A DNA stretch of 10,261 nt from CAYYMD01 sp964480425 (GCA_964480425.1 CAYZPY010000090.1:1-10261); one strand, 5' to 3'; positions 1-6,732 are shown, counted from the stretch's first letter. Numbers and translations: made by a program. The notes: a model not told the origin generated them from the sequence alone.

Positions 1-5
1 AACAG

Positions 6-24
6 CGAGGGCAAGATGCCCTCG
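6..24. repeat. Short perfect palindrome (7-bp stem, 5-nt loop)
   Basis: A GC-rich 7-bp perfect stem (6-12 with 18-24) closes the loop AAGAT. It lies beyond the 3' end of carA. It could act as a transcription end or RNA 3' stabiliser for carA, or it could be one copy of a dispersed REP-like element. No T-run is visible next to it because the window ends here. The stem is seen directly; its role is inference. Confidence 0.45.
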
Positions 25-53
25 TCACGCGCGGGCCAGACACCGGCGACACG

Positions 54-82
54 TTTTCATACACATTCTAAGAGTATGAAAA
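54..82. other. Inverted repeat downstream of carA
   Basis: A perfect 9-bp inverted repeat (TTTTCATAC at 54-62, GTATGAAAA at 74-82) has an 11-nt centre. It starts about 20 bp past the carA stop codon. On the carA transcript the U-run comes before the stem rather than after it, so this is not a canonical intrinsic terminator. It may be a 3' end structure or a protein-binding dyad. Confidence 0.4.
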
Positions 83-102
83 AAGGATTTGGCCTTTGTG
101 GT

Positions 103-1329
103 TCAATCAGTTTGGCTGTGCCCCGCCAGTTGGCTGTGCCCCGCCAGCGCCAGTCGCTCCTGCGCGGCGTGCATCTGCTGGGCCGTGGGGGCCGCACCGC
201 TTTCCATCATGTCGGCGAAGCAGTCGAACAGGTACGTCGCGTCGTGCGGTCCGGGCGAGGCCTCGGGGTGATACTGCACGCCCAACAGGCACTTGTCGTG
301 GTGTGAGTATCCCTCCACCGTCAGGTCGTTGAGGTTAATGTGCGTGATTTCGGCGCCGACCGCGCGCAACGATTTCTCGTCCGTCGCAAAACCGTGATTC
401 TGCGAGGTTATCTCCACCTTGCCCGTCGCCTGGTTGCGGACCGGGTGATTGGCGCCGTGATGACCGAACTTCAACTTGAACGTCTCCCCCCCCAGCGCCA
501 GTGCGAGCAACTGGTGCCCCAGGCAGATGCCGAATATGGGCACTTTGCCGGACAGTTCGGACAGCGCCTTTATCGCGTACGACACGGCTGCCGGGTCGCC
601 GGGCCCGTTGGATACGAACACGCCTTCGGGCTTGTGCTCGAGGATCTCCCGCCCCGATACCGTGGCGGGAACCACAGTGACTTCGCATCCGAACTCCACC
701 AGGTTGCGAAGAATGTTCATCTTCGCACCGCAATCCACCGCCACTACGCGGTGGGTTTTTTTGCCCCGCGGTCGGACCTTCCGGGCGAAAGGACCGGCGT
801 ATCCGTCTTTCCATTGGTACGATTCGGCGGGGACCACCTTTCTGACCAGGTCCTGCCCGGACATTGAAGGCAGTGCCCGCGCGCGGGCGAGCAGTTCGGC
901 CTCGTCGACTATTTCGCTGCTGATGACCCCGTTCATCGCGCCGGACAGGCGGATGTGACGTGTTATCGCGCGCGTGTCCACGCCGGTTATGCCCACAACG
1001 CACGCCGAGGCGAGATAGTCCTCCAGGGTCTGGCGGCTGCGGAAATTGCTTGCCGCCGGCGAGAGCTCCTTGACCACGAATCCGCTGACCTGGACCCTGT
1101 TGTCGTGAGATTCGACGTCCTCGGGATTGACGCCGTAGTTGCCCATCAGCGGATAGGTCATGGTGACGATCTGCCCGCAGTACGACGGGTCGGTGAGAAC
1201 CTCCTGGTAGCCGGACATTGCGGTGTTGAACACCACCTCGCCGCCGGTGGTGGCGACGGCGCCGAAGCATTCGCCGGTGAACACCAGACCGTTTTCGAGC
1301 ACGAGTTTACAGGATTTCTTACCGGACAT
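103..1329 (-). CDS. carA: Carbamoyl-phosphate synthase small (glutamine amidotransferase) subunit
   Basis: CarA hydrolyses glutamine and channels ammonia to the CarB synthetase subunit, making carbamoyl phosphate for pyrimidine and arginine synthesis in the cytoplasm. The 408-residue product has the CarA-specific N-terminal domain (about 8-145; e.g. GEVVFNTAMSGYQE and DPSYCGQIV) followed by a class I amidotransferase domain (about 194-375). Visible active-site motifs are NGPGDP (241-246), the nucleophile Cys269 in GICLGHQ, SQNHGF (309-314), and His354/Glu356 in VQYHPEASPGP. Length is slightly above the usual 360-390 because of an Ala/Gln-rich tail that ends in a duplicated LAGHSQ. An in-frame TTG at 1338 would add three residues; the ATG at 1329 is preferred. 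Neither start has a strong Shine-Dalgarno. carB is not in the window. Confidence 0.97.
   Translation of the reverse strand: MSGKKSCKLVLENGLVFTGECFGAVATTGGEVVFNTAMSGYQEVLTDPSYCGQIVTMTYPLMGNYGVNPEDVESHDNRVQVSGFVVKELSPAASNFRSRQTLEDYLASACVVGITGVDTRAITRHIRLSGAMNGVISSEIVDEAELLARARALPSMSGQDLVRKVVPAESYQWKDGYAGPFARKVRPRGKKTHRVVAVDCGAKMNILRNLVEFGCEVTVVPATVSGREILEHKPEGVFVSNGPGDPAAVSYAIKALSELSGKVPIFGICLGHQLLALALGGETFKLKFGHHGANHPVRNQATGKVEITSQNHGFATDEKSLRAVGAEITHINLNDLTVEGYSHHDKCLLGVQYHPEASPGPHDATYLFDCFADMMESGAAPTAQQMHAAQERLALAGHSQLAGHSQTD
112..147. repeat. 18-bp perfect tandem duplication in the 3' end of carA
   Basis: Positions 112-129 and 130-147 are identical (TTGGCTGTGCCCCGCCAG, plus strand). The unit is a multiple of three, so it stays in frame and gives two consecutive LAGHSQ hexapeptides just before the CarA terminal TD. 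This looks like a recent slippage duplication in a non-catalytic tail. Confidence 0.95.
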
Positions 1330-1373
1330 TTTACGCAACCGCGGCTTGGACCGGGTTAATCGGTTTATAAATT

Positions 1374-1415
1374 ACGGGACTAGTAACGCGGCCTTGAGCC
1401 GTTCGATCCCGTTAC
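1374..1415 (-). promoter_or_regulatory. carA leader with two mutually exclusive stems
   Basis: In the untranslated leader of carA, ACGGGA (1374-1379) can pair with TCCCGT (1407-1412), while GTAACG (1383-1388) can pair with CGTTAC (1410-1415). Both stems need bases 1410-1412, so they exclude each other. A small CGGC/GCCG stem (1389-1392 with 1398-1401) sits inside both. This resembles an attenuator or other leader switch, but there is no U-run terminator and no recognised PyrR site. Confidence 0.3.
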
Positions 1416-1425
1416 GGTCACAAAT

Positions 1426-1454
1426 ATAATATCAGGATTTCGCCCGCCTTCCAA
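1426..1454 (-). promoter_or_regulatory. Predicted sigma70-type promoter of carA
   Basis: Read on the minus strand, a -35 element TTGGAA (1454-1449), a 17-nt spacer and a -10 element TATTAT (1431-1426) are optimally spaced. Transcription would start near 1419, giving a leader of about 90 nt before the carA ATG. Confidence 0.55.
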
Positions 1455-1638
1455 GCCCTGGTGAAGACGGATCCGCAGTTTCAATAAAATTGTGATATAT
1501 TTTTATTATTAAAACTCTCGTAAACAAATCTGAAGCATTTAGAGCACGACGGTTACGCTTGTGCCCAACAGCGGCGACGTTGAATATGGATTAAGCGGAT
1601 AAAATAAACGCCGGATTCGGTGAGAGGCCGGTCAATGG

Positions 1639-1692
1639 CGCCGCCAACGGCGAGTTCGCAATTAACCTGTGCGTAGGTTTCCGAACCCGCAC
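1639..1692 (+). promoter_or_regulatory. Pair of hairpins upstream of bioY
   Basis: A CGCCG-CCAA-CGGCG stem-loop occupies 1639-1652. A longer one follows at 1669-1692: GTGCG pairs with CGCAC and GGTT with AACC, around a TCCG loop with a 2-nt bulge. AACCT (1664-1668) can alternatively pair with AGGTT (1675-1679), which would break the longer hairpin. If transcription starts upstream (a weak candidate is TTGAAT at 1580-1585), this would be a structured bioY leader; otherwise it may be operator DNA. No BirA or BioR box was recognised with confidence. Confidence 0.3.
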
Positions 1693-1751
1693 GCCAAAGA
1701 ATCTAATTGGCCGGGTCAGCATCCGCCGCCGGGCATGTTTGCGAAAATCGC

Positions 1752-1782
1752 TTGGCGCGGGGGTCGTTGGGCATTATTTAAT
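1752..1782 (+). promoter_or_regulatory. Possible bioY promoter
   Basis: TTGGCG (1752-1757) is followed by an A/T-rich stretch with TATTTA (1775-1780, 17-nt spacer) or TTTAAT (1777-1782, 19-nt spacer). Starting near 1790 it would give a leader of about 30 nt. The hexamers are weak matches, so this is only a candidate. Confidence 0.25.
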
Positions 1783-1822
1783 ATTCACACCACCGGCTAC
1801 AGAAATATGCGGAGAATACGGC

Positions 1823-2440
1823 ATGACGATAGCAGGCGTGATAGACGGCTGGAAGCAAACGAGATTTCGATTATTCCATAGGCGCAACGCCATGACCCTT
1901 TGGGGCAGGTTGACGCTGACGCTGGGCATGGCCTGTTTGACGGGCCTGGCGGCGCAGGTTCGCATTCCTCTTGCCCACACCCCGGTTCCGATAACCGGGC
2001 AGGTCTTTGCGGTGCTGCTGGCGGGTATCCTCGCCGGCGGCGGATGGGGAGCTCTCAGCCAGGTTATATACGTGGGCCTGGGCGCGGCAGGTGTTCCCTG
2101 GTTCGCCGGATGGTCGTCGGGACTTTCCCTCGGCGCCAGCAGCGGATATCTGGTCGGTTTTATCCCCGCAGCGTGGCTTATAGGCCGCCTTACCGACGGA
2201 AATGTCCGCATGCGAGGCGTACTGGGACAGACGATGCTTATGCTCGCCGGTGTAGGTGTAATTTACCTTTTCGGGGCGGTGTATTTTGCGATCGTGCTGC
2301 GCGCCGGATTGTGGGCGACGTTGACCGGCGCGGTATTGCCCTTTATTCCGCTGGACATTGCCAAGGCCTTCGCCGCCGCCGCAGTGGCTTCGGCGGTATT
2401 ACCGAAAGAGCCAAACACAGGCCCGGATAATCTTACATGA
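1823..2440 (+). CDS. bioY: BioY family biotin transporter substrate-binding (S) component
   Basis: This is an integral membrane protein that binds biotin and takes it up, normally with the EcfA/EcfT energising module of an energy-coupling factor transporter. The 205-residue product is hydrophobic, with about six membrane segments, and carries BioY hallmarks: an AQVRIPL/HTPVPITGQVF block (44-62), LGAAGVPWFAG (86-96), GYLVGFIPAAWLIGR (108-122) and a late LPFIPLDIAKAF block (172-183). The ATG at 1823 is chosen because GGAG (1811-1814) lies 8 nt upstream; an earlier in-frame ATG at 1739 lacks a ribosome site and lengthens the cytoplasmic N-terminus beyond the family norm. The stop overlaps the next start as ATGA, so the two genes are probably co-translated. 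No ecfA or ecfT is present, so it may use a shared module or work alone. Confidence 0.93.
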   Translation: MTIAGVIDGWKQTRFRLFHRRNAMTLWGRLTLTLGMACLTGLAAQVRIPLAHTPVPITGQVFAVLLAGILAGGGWGALSQVIYVGLGAAGVPWFAGWSSGLSLGASSGYLVGFIPAAWLIGRLTDGNVRMRGVLGQTMLMLAGVGVIYLFGAVYFAIVLRAGLWATLTGAVLPFIPLDIAKAFAAAAVASAVLPKEPNTGPDNLT

Positions 2441-2964
2441 GCGACGAAGCCGTCCCCGCGATAGACACTCGTCTCGTACTGCGGGGTCATCACCTGCTGT
2501 GCATACTGGGTTTTCGCGGGCTGGGTTATGACCGCACCTTCGTAGAGAATTTCGCAGGCGTCGTGTCGCGGGTAATAGCCGATCCCCAGGCAGTTGTTAC
2601 GGTGACGGACTGCTGCGATGTGATATGCGCATCCTGCCCCCATAAGAAATCCGGTAAATGCGCCAAGTCGCCCGACATTAACGTAAAATTAGCCCGCAGG
2701 GACAGGGCTGTTCTTGGGCGTCTGGGCCTGACGGTTGGTTCGTCCCGGTCGGTGGAGAGAATATATGGGTTAGTGACCGTCAAAATTTCTCCCACCGATG
2801 TTAAGCGTGAATTGTGTGCTTCGTGTCAGTGGCTTGGCGGGGGGATGTGCCTTGAAGGATTGCGAGTGCTTCGCCGCGATGGATTTTCCGCCTGGAAGGA
2901 GATGTACGAATGCAATTCTTGCAGGCGGCAAAATGTGTCTAACGCGAATCCGCCTCAGCGATGA
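2437..2964 (+). CDS. DUF1284-family cysteine-rich protein
   Basis: The 175-residue product opens with RLVLRGHHLLCILGFRGLGYD (about 12-32), the signature I associate with DUF1284 (COG3543), a family of unknown function thought to bind metal or Fe-S. Eleven cysteines are visible: 22, 59, 60, 64, 67, 75, 127, 130, 138, 159 and 162. They form DCCDVICASCPH (58-69), CASCQWLGGGMC (127-138) and a terminal CNSC. His18, His19 and His69 are further candidate ligands. No signal peptide or membrane helix is seen, so a cytoplasmic protein is likely. Its ATG overlaps the bioY stop by 4 bp, and pyrK follows 35 bp later, so it probably belongs to a bioY-DUF1284-pyrK transcript. The actual function is unknown; metal binding is inferred from the cysteine spacing. 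Confidence 0.85.
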   Translation: MSDEAVPAIDTRLVLRGHHLLCILGFRGLGYDRTFVENFAGVVSRVIADPQAVVTVTDCCDVICASCPHKKSGKCAKSPDINVKLARRDRAVLGRLGLTVGSSRSVERIYGLVTVKISPTDVKRELCASCQWLGGGMCLEGLRVLRRDGFSAWKEMYECNSCRRQNVSNANPPQR

Positions 2965-2999
2965 TTGACCGGGGTGTACACGAGGCGTAATATGTCCGC

Positions 3000-3959
3000 A
3001 TGTTAGAGCAATCGGCTTGTAAATCGCGTGGGGTATACGCCGCCGAGGTCATCTCCAATGATCCTCTGTGTCGCGAGCATTTTCGCCTGGTACTGCGGGT
3101 GAACGATTTCCCGCCGACCCGGCCGGGGCAGTTCGTTCAGTTGCGGTGCACGCAGGAGGACGCCGAGCGTGTTCCCCGGGCGGTTCACTGGCGGGACGGC
3201 CGGTTGCCGCAAATATCGTCCGATGACATTCTGGGCCCGCGCCCGTTTTTGCGCCGGCCTTTCAGTCTGGCGGGGCGACGCGAACTGCCCGTCGGCGCAA
3301 GCGAGTTGCTGATAATATACCGCACCATCGGCATCGGCACGCATCGCCTTGGGCGACTGGGCGGCGGGGAGCGATTGAGTGTTATCGGCCCGCTGGGTAA
3401 CGCCTTTCAGGTGCGGGATGAAAAATCCCGGGCGCTGGTGGTCGGCGGGGGGGTCGGCATTCCGCCAATGGTCTACCTGGCCGAGACGCTGTTCGCCGCC
3501 GACAAGCAGACCACCGCTTTTGTCGGCGCCCGAAGCGGCGGATTGCTTCCGCTGACCGTCACGGAGATGCCATCGACGGCAGGATGGCCTTCGGCGTGCG
3601 TGGCCGAGTTCGCCCAGCATCGCGCAGACGCCGTGGTCGTAACCGACGACGGCTCGCTCGGGTATCCCGGACGGGTCAGCCGGGCGGTGGAGGACTGGCT
3701 GGGAAGGTATAGCGACAATCCTGACGACCTGGTCGTGTACTGCTGCGGACCGGAGGCGATGATGCAGGCCGTCGCCGAGGCGTGCATCGCCCGACACGTG
3801 GAGTGCCAGGTGGCGATGGAGCGACACATGGCCTGTGGAATGGGGACGTGCCAGTCGTGCATCGTGAAGGTCCGCGCCGACAACGGACGCCGGTGGGAGT
3901 ACAAACTCTGCTGCACCGACGGACCGGTATTCGATGCGAGCGAGATTCTATGGGAATAA
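3000..3959 (+). CDS. pyrK: Dihydroorotate dehydrogenase electron-transfer subunit (PyrK)
   Basis: PyrK carries FAD and a [2Fe-2S] cluster and passes electrons from class 1B dihydroorotate dehydrogenase (PyrD) to NAD. The 319-residue product shows the flavin-binding RRPFS (85-89) in a ferredoxin-reductase barrel, IGIGTHRL (110-117) and GPLGNAF (130-136), then an NAD-binding domain with VVGGGVGIPP (147-156) and CCGPEAM (248-254). The C-terminal cluster ligands are Cys279, Cys284 and Cys287 in ACGMGTCQSC, plus Cys305 in CCTDGPVF, the PyrK pattern. It is longer than typical PyrK (about 250-260) because of an insertion around 51-84. An in-frame TAA at 2988 leaves ATG 3000 as the earliest ATG start; GAGG (2982-2985) is rather far, 14 nt away. 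pyrD is not next to it in this window. Related ferredoxin-NADP reductases are less likely given the C-terminal motif. Confidence 0.93.
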   Translation: MLEQSACKSRGVYAAEVISNDPLCREHFRLVLRVNDFPPTRPGQFVQLRCTQEDAERVPRAVHWRDGRLPQISSDDILGPRPFLRRPFSLAGRRELPVGASELLIIYRTIGIGTHRLGRLGGGERLSVIGPLGNAFQVRDEKSRALVVGGGVGIPPMVYLAETLFAADKQTTAFVGARSGGLLPLTVTEMPSTAGWPSACVAEFAQHRADAVVVTDDGSLGYPGRVSRAVEDWLGRYSDNPDDLVVYCCGPEAMMQAVAEACIARHVECQVAMERHMACGMGTCQSCIVKVRADNGRRWEYKLCCTDGPVFDASEILWE

Positions 3960-3985
3960 AAAGCCGACGGTAAGCATACCGTCGG
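3955..3985 (-). terminator. Intrinsic terminator of the radical SAM gene
   Basis: A perfect 9-bp stem CCGACGGTA/TACCGTCGG (3964-3972, 3977-3985) has the 4-nt loop AGCA. On the minus strand it is followed by GCTTTTTATT, a good U-tract, and it lies 22 bp past the stop of the minus-strand gene. The U-tract overlaps the pyrK stop codon (3957-3959) on the other strand. The plus-strand side has no U-run, so termination of the pyrK transcript here would be weak. Confidence 0.85.
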
Positions 3986-4007
3986 GTTCACGCGCCGTAT
4001 AAAAACT

Positions 4008-5798
4008 TTACTTATAAACTTCCCGCATCTTCCGGTATTCCTTTTGAAGATATTTTTTATTTCTGAAGCACCTGATGTGGTCCCAGGGAAGGGGAGCGTC
4101 GAGGGGGATTTTGCGCCTGGTGACGGCGGCGGGGTCAATGTCGGTTTGGGCGAAGGCGTTTCGCCACAGCGAGTAGTCGAAATATTCGTCCCACGAGTCC
4201 ATCCGCGCGCCGTTTCGCCAGGCGTGCTCGACGGCGCGTGCGATGCGCCTGTCGCCGCGGGAGATTACGCCCTCGAGGATGCTCCTTTCGATGCGGTGGA
4301 ACTTGAAGTTCACCGGCGAGCGTCGGGAAAGTTCGCGCAGTCGCCTGCGGACGGCGAAGTAGTATTCCGCGTCGCGCATGGGGCACCACTGCATGGGCGT
4401 GTGCGGCTTTGGCGCGAACCACGACACGGCCGCTGTTATGTTGCCGCGGCGGGAGTCGACTTCCTTCCGCGCGTCCGAGAGGCGCCGGCACAAATCGAAA
4501 ATCGCATCCACGTCACCCGGAGTCTCGCCCGGCAGGCCGCACATAAAATAGACCTTCACGCGCCCCCATCCGGCGCGGTAGGCCGCCTTCACGCCGGCAA
4601 GCATGTCCCGCTCGGTGATGTTCTTGCCAATCGCCTCTCGCAGGCGATCCGAGCCGGCCTCGGCGGCGATGGTAATCGCGCCCTTGCGGACCTTCGAGGT
4701 GAGTTTGGGCAGGTGCCGCAACTGCTCGTTGACCCTCAGCGACGGAAGCGAGACCGAAACGTGCTCGTCGGACAGCTCGGAATTCATGCGTTCGATTAGT
4801 TCGTCCAGCCGCGGGTAATCGCTGGACGATAGACTCAACAGCGACACTTCCCGCCAGCCGCTGGCGTCAAGCGCGGCGCGCGCCGACGACGTTATTTCCT
4901 CCGGGGCGCGATAACGCACCGGAAGACGCGTGTAGCCCGCCTGGCAGAACCGACAGCCGTTGGGACAACCTCGCATTATCTCCACCGACAGGCGGTGATG
5001 GACCGCATCTGCCAGCGGAACCAGCGGACGAGTGATAAGCGGCGAGTCGGATAAATTATCCACCCTCGCCCGGTGGATGACGGCCGGAACGTCGTCGCGC
5101 TGCGGCGCAAGGGCGGCAAATTCGCCCCCCCGGTAGTAGCGCGGTTCGTAAAACTTAGGCACATACGCCGAGGGAATCTTCCGCGCGGCTTCGAGAATTA
5201 TTTCCTCCCGCGGGGCGCCGTTGCGTTTGGATTTTCTGACCAGTTCGACCAGTTCGCCCAGCGCCGCCTCGCCGTCGCCCGGCATGAAGATATCCACGAA
5301 GTCGGCCATGGGTTCGGGGTTGTCGGCCAGGGCGTCGCCGGCGACGATTATGGGAAAGTCACCGTCGCGCTCGTGGGCATGCAGCGGTATGCCCGCCAAA
5401 TCCAGCATGGTCAGCACGTTTGTGACGCAGATTTCGTGCGGAAGCGAGAAGCCCACTATGTCGAAGTCGGCCACGGCGCAGCGCGTTTCCCAGGCGAACA
5501 GCGGCACGCCCCGCCGGCGCATGACCCGCTCGGCGTCCGGTATTGGGCAGTAGGTCCTGTCGCACAGCACGCCGGGCGTATCGTTCAGGGCGTGGTATAA
5601 TATTCGGCTGCCGATGTGGCTTATGCCGATGCGGTACGCATCGGGAAACGCAAGCGCCACGGCAACCTCCGGCGGGGCGTCCATCCGTTCGACGTCCGTG
5701 CCGCACCAGCGGGCGTTTATCTCCAGGCCGACGTATTGTCCGGGACGGGACACCCGCGGGAGGAACTCCTCGCTTAACTGTCTGGACAGATTTCTCAT
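4008..5798 (-). CDS. Radical SAM protein, TIGR03960-like
   Basis: This is a putative radical S-adenosylmethionine enzyme. Numbering from ATG 5798 (596 residues), the N-terminal half (about 45-190) resembles the cobalamin-binding-like domain of this family, with the conserved NPEP (160-163) and GDGE (174-177) blocks. The radical SAM domain follows, with the 4Fe-4S motif RGCPNGCRFC (Cys278, Cys282, Cys285) and VKVYFMCGLPGET. The C-terminus LPWDHI is also typical of TIGR03960 proteins. Those are often fused to, or next to, a DUF2344 (TIGR03936) partner, which is absent here. The substrate of the family is unknown to me; a tRNA or ribosome-related role has been suggested only from gene neighbourhood. 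An in-frame GTG at 5804 would add two residues, but the SD-like GAG (5806-5804) fits ATG 5798 better. Confidence 0.9.
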   Translation of the reverse strand: MRNLSRQLSEEFLPRVSRPGQYVGLEINARWCGTDVERMDAPPEVAVALAFPDAYRIGISHIGSRILYHALNDTPGVLCDRTYCPIPDAERVMRRRGVPLFAWETRCAVADFDIVGFSLPHEICVTNVLTMLDLAGIPLHAHERDGDFPIIVAGDALADNPEPMADFVDIFMPGDGEAALGELVELVRKSKRNGAPREEIILEAARKIPSAYVPKFYEPRYYRGGEFAALAPQRDDVPAVIHRARVDNLSDSPLITRPLVPLADAVHHRLSVEIMRGCPNGCRFCQAGYTRLPVRYRAPEEITSSARAALDASGWREVSLLSLSSSDYPRLDELIERMNSELSDEHVSVSLPSLRVNEQLRHLPKLTSKVRKGAITIAAEAGSDRLREAIGKNITERDMLAGVKAAYRAGWGRVKVYFMCGLPGETPGDVDAIFDLCRRLSDARKEVDSRRGNITAAVSWFAPKPHTPMQWCPMRDAEYYFAVRRRLRELSRRSPVNFKFHRIERSILEGVISRGDRRIARAVEHAWRNGARMDSWDEYFDYSLWRNAFAQTDIDPAAVTRRKIPLDAPLPWDHIRCFRNKKYLQKEYRKMREVYK

Positions 5799-5912
5799 CG
5801 TCACTCTATGATAGCAGCGGGACTGAAGGTTGCAGAATATTTCCGGACCGTTATCATGAATGTGATTAATCCGTTTGCTCGAATGTTCATAGTAAGATTA
5901 CAGGGAGGTTAA

Positions 5913-6095
5913 ATGGACCCGCGACGCATTATGAGAGGCAACATGCTGCTGGCCTCCGGCGGCGGTTTGATATTCCTGGGGCTTATGGTGTTTATCATCA
6001 AGGTTCTGGTGGAACTGGCGTTCGTAGTGGCCGGCGGGCTTGTGCTGGCGGGAATTATTATGTTTGTTATCGGTTCGATTATGAGGCGGACGTGA
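5913..6095 (+). CDS. Small two-helix membrane protein (60 residues)
   Basis: A strong Shine-Dalgarno GGGAGG (5903-5908) lies 4 nt before the ATG, which argues for a real gene despite its size. The product has a short basic N-terminus (MDPRRIMRGN), a hydrophobic segment at about 11-29, a short charged break (KVLVE), a second hydrophobic segment at about 35-55, and a basic end (MRRT). It is probably a small inner-membrane protein with both ends inside. I do not recognise a family. It starts an operon whose next gene begins 18 bp later and is also a two-helix membrane protein. Confidence 0.75.
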   Translation: MDPRRIMRGNMLLASGGGLIFLGLMVFIIKVLVELAFVVAGGLVLAGIIMFVIGSIMRRT

Positions 6096-6113
6096 CCGCA
6101 TCACAAGGTGCCC

Positions 6114-6320
6114 ATGGGCAGGACTAACTCATCATTACGCGGCTGGTTTATAGTTATCGGCATCGTCGTGCTGCTGATGGCGATGTCGTTTCTGGGACCG
6201 ATGTTCAAGTTCTGGTTCGGACTGGGCAAGCGGATGGGATTTATTTTTATGGCGATGATGGTGGTTCTGTATTTTTTTATTAAGATGCGAAAAACCCCCG
6301 GCAGGGAGACACGAAGATGA
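6114..6320 (+). CDS. Small two-helix membrane protein (68 residues)
   Basis: The product has a basic/polar N-terminus, hydrophobic stretches at about 11-30 and 41-57 separated by a KFWFGLGKR loop, and a strongly basic tail (KMRKTPGRETRR). The ATG at 6114 is preferred with AAGG (6105-6108) 5 nt upstream; a GTG at 6108 would add two residues. The stop overlaps the yjbQ start (ATGA), so the two are likely translationally coupled. No family recognised. Together with the preceding gene it may form a small membrane complex; that is inference from adjacency only. Confidence 0.7.
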   Translation: MGRTNSSLRGWFIVIGIVVLLMAMSFLGPMFKFWFGLGKRMGFIFMAMMVVLYFFIKMRKTPGRETRR

Positions 6321-6730
6321 AATTCAAAACCGAGTACCTCACGTTCAACACCAAGGAGCACCGCCAATACGTCAACATCACCGACAAGGTCGAGGAGGTT
6401 GTGGCCGAATCCGGCATAGCCGACGGCATGGTGCTGGTCTCGGCGATGCACATAACCGCCGGCGTATACGTCAACGACGCCGAGAGCGGTCTCATAGCCG
6501 ACATCAACGAGTGGCTGGAGCAGTTGGCGCCGTATCGCGACGATTACCGCCACCACCGCACCGGCGAGACCAACGGCGACGCGCACCTCAAGAACCTGCT
6601 GATCCATCACGAGGTCATCCTTCCGATTACCGACGGGCGGTTGGACCTGGGTCCGTGGCAGCAGGTATACTACGCCGAGTTCGACGGGCAGCGGTCGAAG
6701 CGGCTGGTGATAAAGGCGATGGGCGAATAA
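6317..6730 (+). CDS. yjbQ: YjbQ/UPF0047 family protein
   Basis: The 137-residue product covers the entire UPF0047 fold. Family blocks are AMHITAGVYVND (43-54), the YRHH...TGETNGDAHLKN region (77-93), a second histidine pair (97-98), DGRLDLGPWQQVYYAEFDG (106-124) and the basic end. Escherichia coli YjbQ has been reported to have weak thiamine-phosphate synthase activity; the physiological reaction is not firmly settled. His45, His79, His80 and His90 are candidate catalytic or metal-binding residues. HITAG replaces the more common HTTAA. GGGAG (6304-6308) lies 8 nt before the ATG. Probably cytoplasmic, and part of the 5913-7236 operon. Confidence 0.92.
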   Translation: MKFKTEYLTFNTKEHRQYVNITDKVEEVVAESGIADGMVLVSAMHITAGVYVNDAESGLIADINEWLEQLAPYRDDYRHHRTGETNGDAHLKNLLIHHEVILPITDGRLDLGPWQQVYYAEFDGQRSKRLVIKAMGE

Positions 6731-6732
6731 TC

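Larger units (their letters stand above)
1339..1822. other. 484-bp divergent intergenic region between carA and bioY
   Basis: No convincing gene is seen here. The region holds the carA promoter and leader (minus strand, 1339-1454), an A/T-rich tract at about 1481-1514, and a run of small hairpins (about 1611-1692) in front of bioY. The plus-strand frames that cross it are GC-type shadows without a ribosome-binding site. It does not match any riboswitch class I can recognise by eye (TPP, cobalamin, SAM, c-di-GMP, Moco were considered). Confidence 0.6.

Noticed and set aside
1600..1740. Known riboswitch (cobalamin, TPP, Moco or SAM type) in the bioY leader
   Set aside because: None of the conserved core sequences of these classes could be found by eye.
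1739..1822. Earlier in-frame ATG start for bioY at 1739
   Set aside because: No ribosome-binding site, and the 28 extra residues overlap the likely promoter. ATG 1823 has GGAG at a good distance.
5830..5857. Promoter for the small membrane protein operon (TTGCAG, 16 nt, TATCAT)
   Set aside because: The -10 is good but the -35 matches poorly. Not strong enough to annotate.
6511..6732. Long 5' extension of the zinc-ribbon gene inside yjbQ
   Set aside because: The extension is an Arg/Pro/Ala-rich shadow of yjbQ. The zinc ribbon begins right after ATG 6733, as expected for the family layout.
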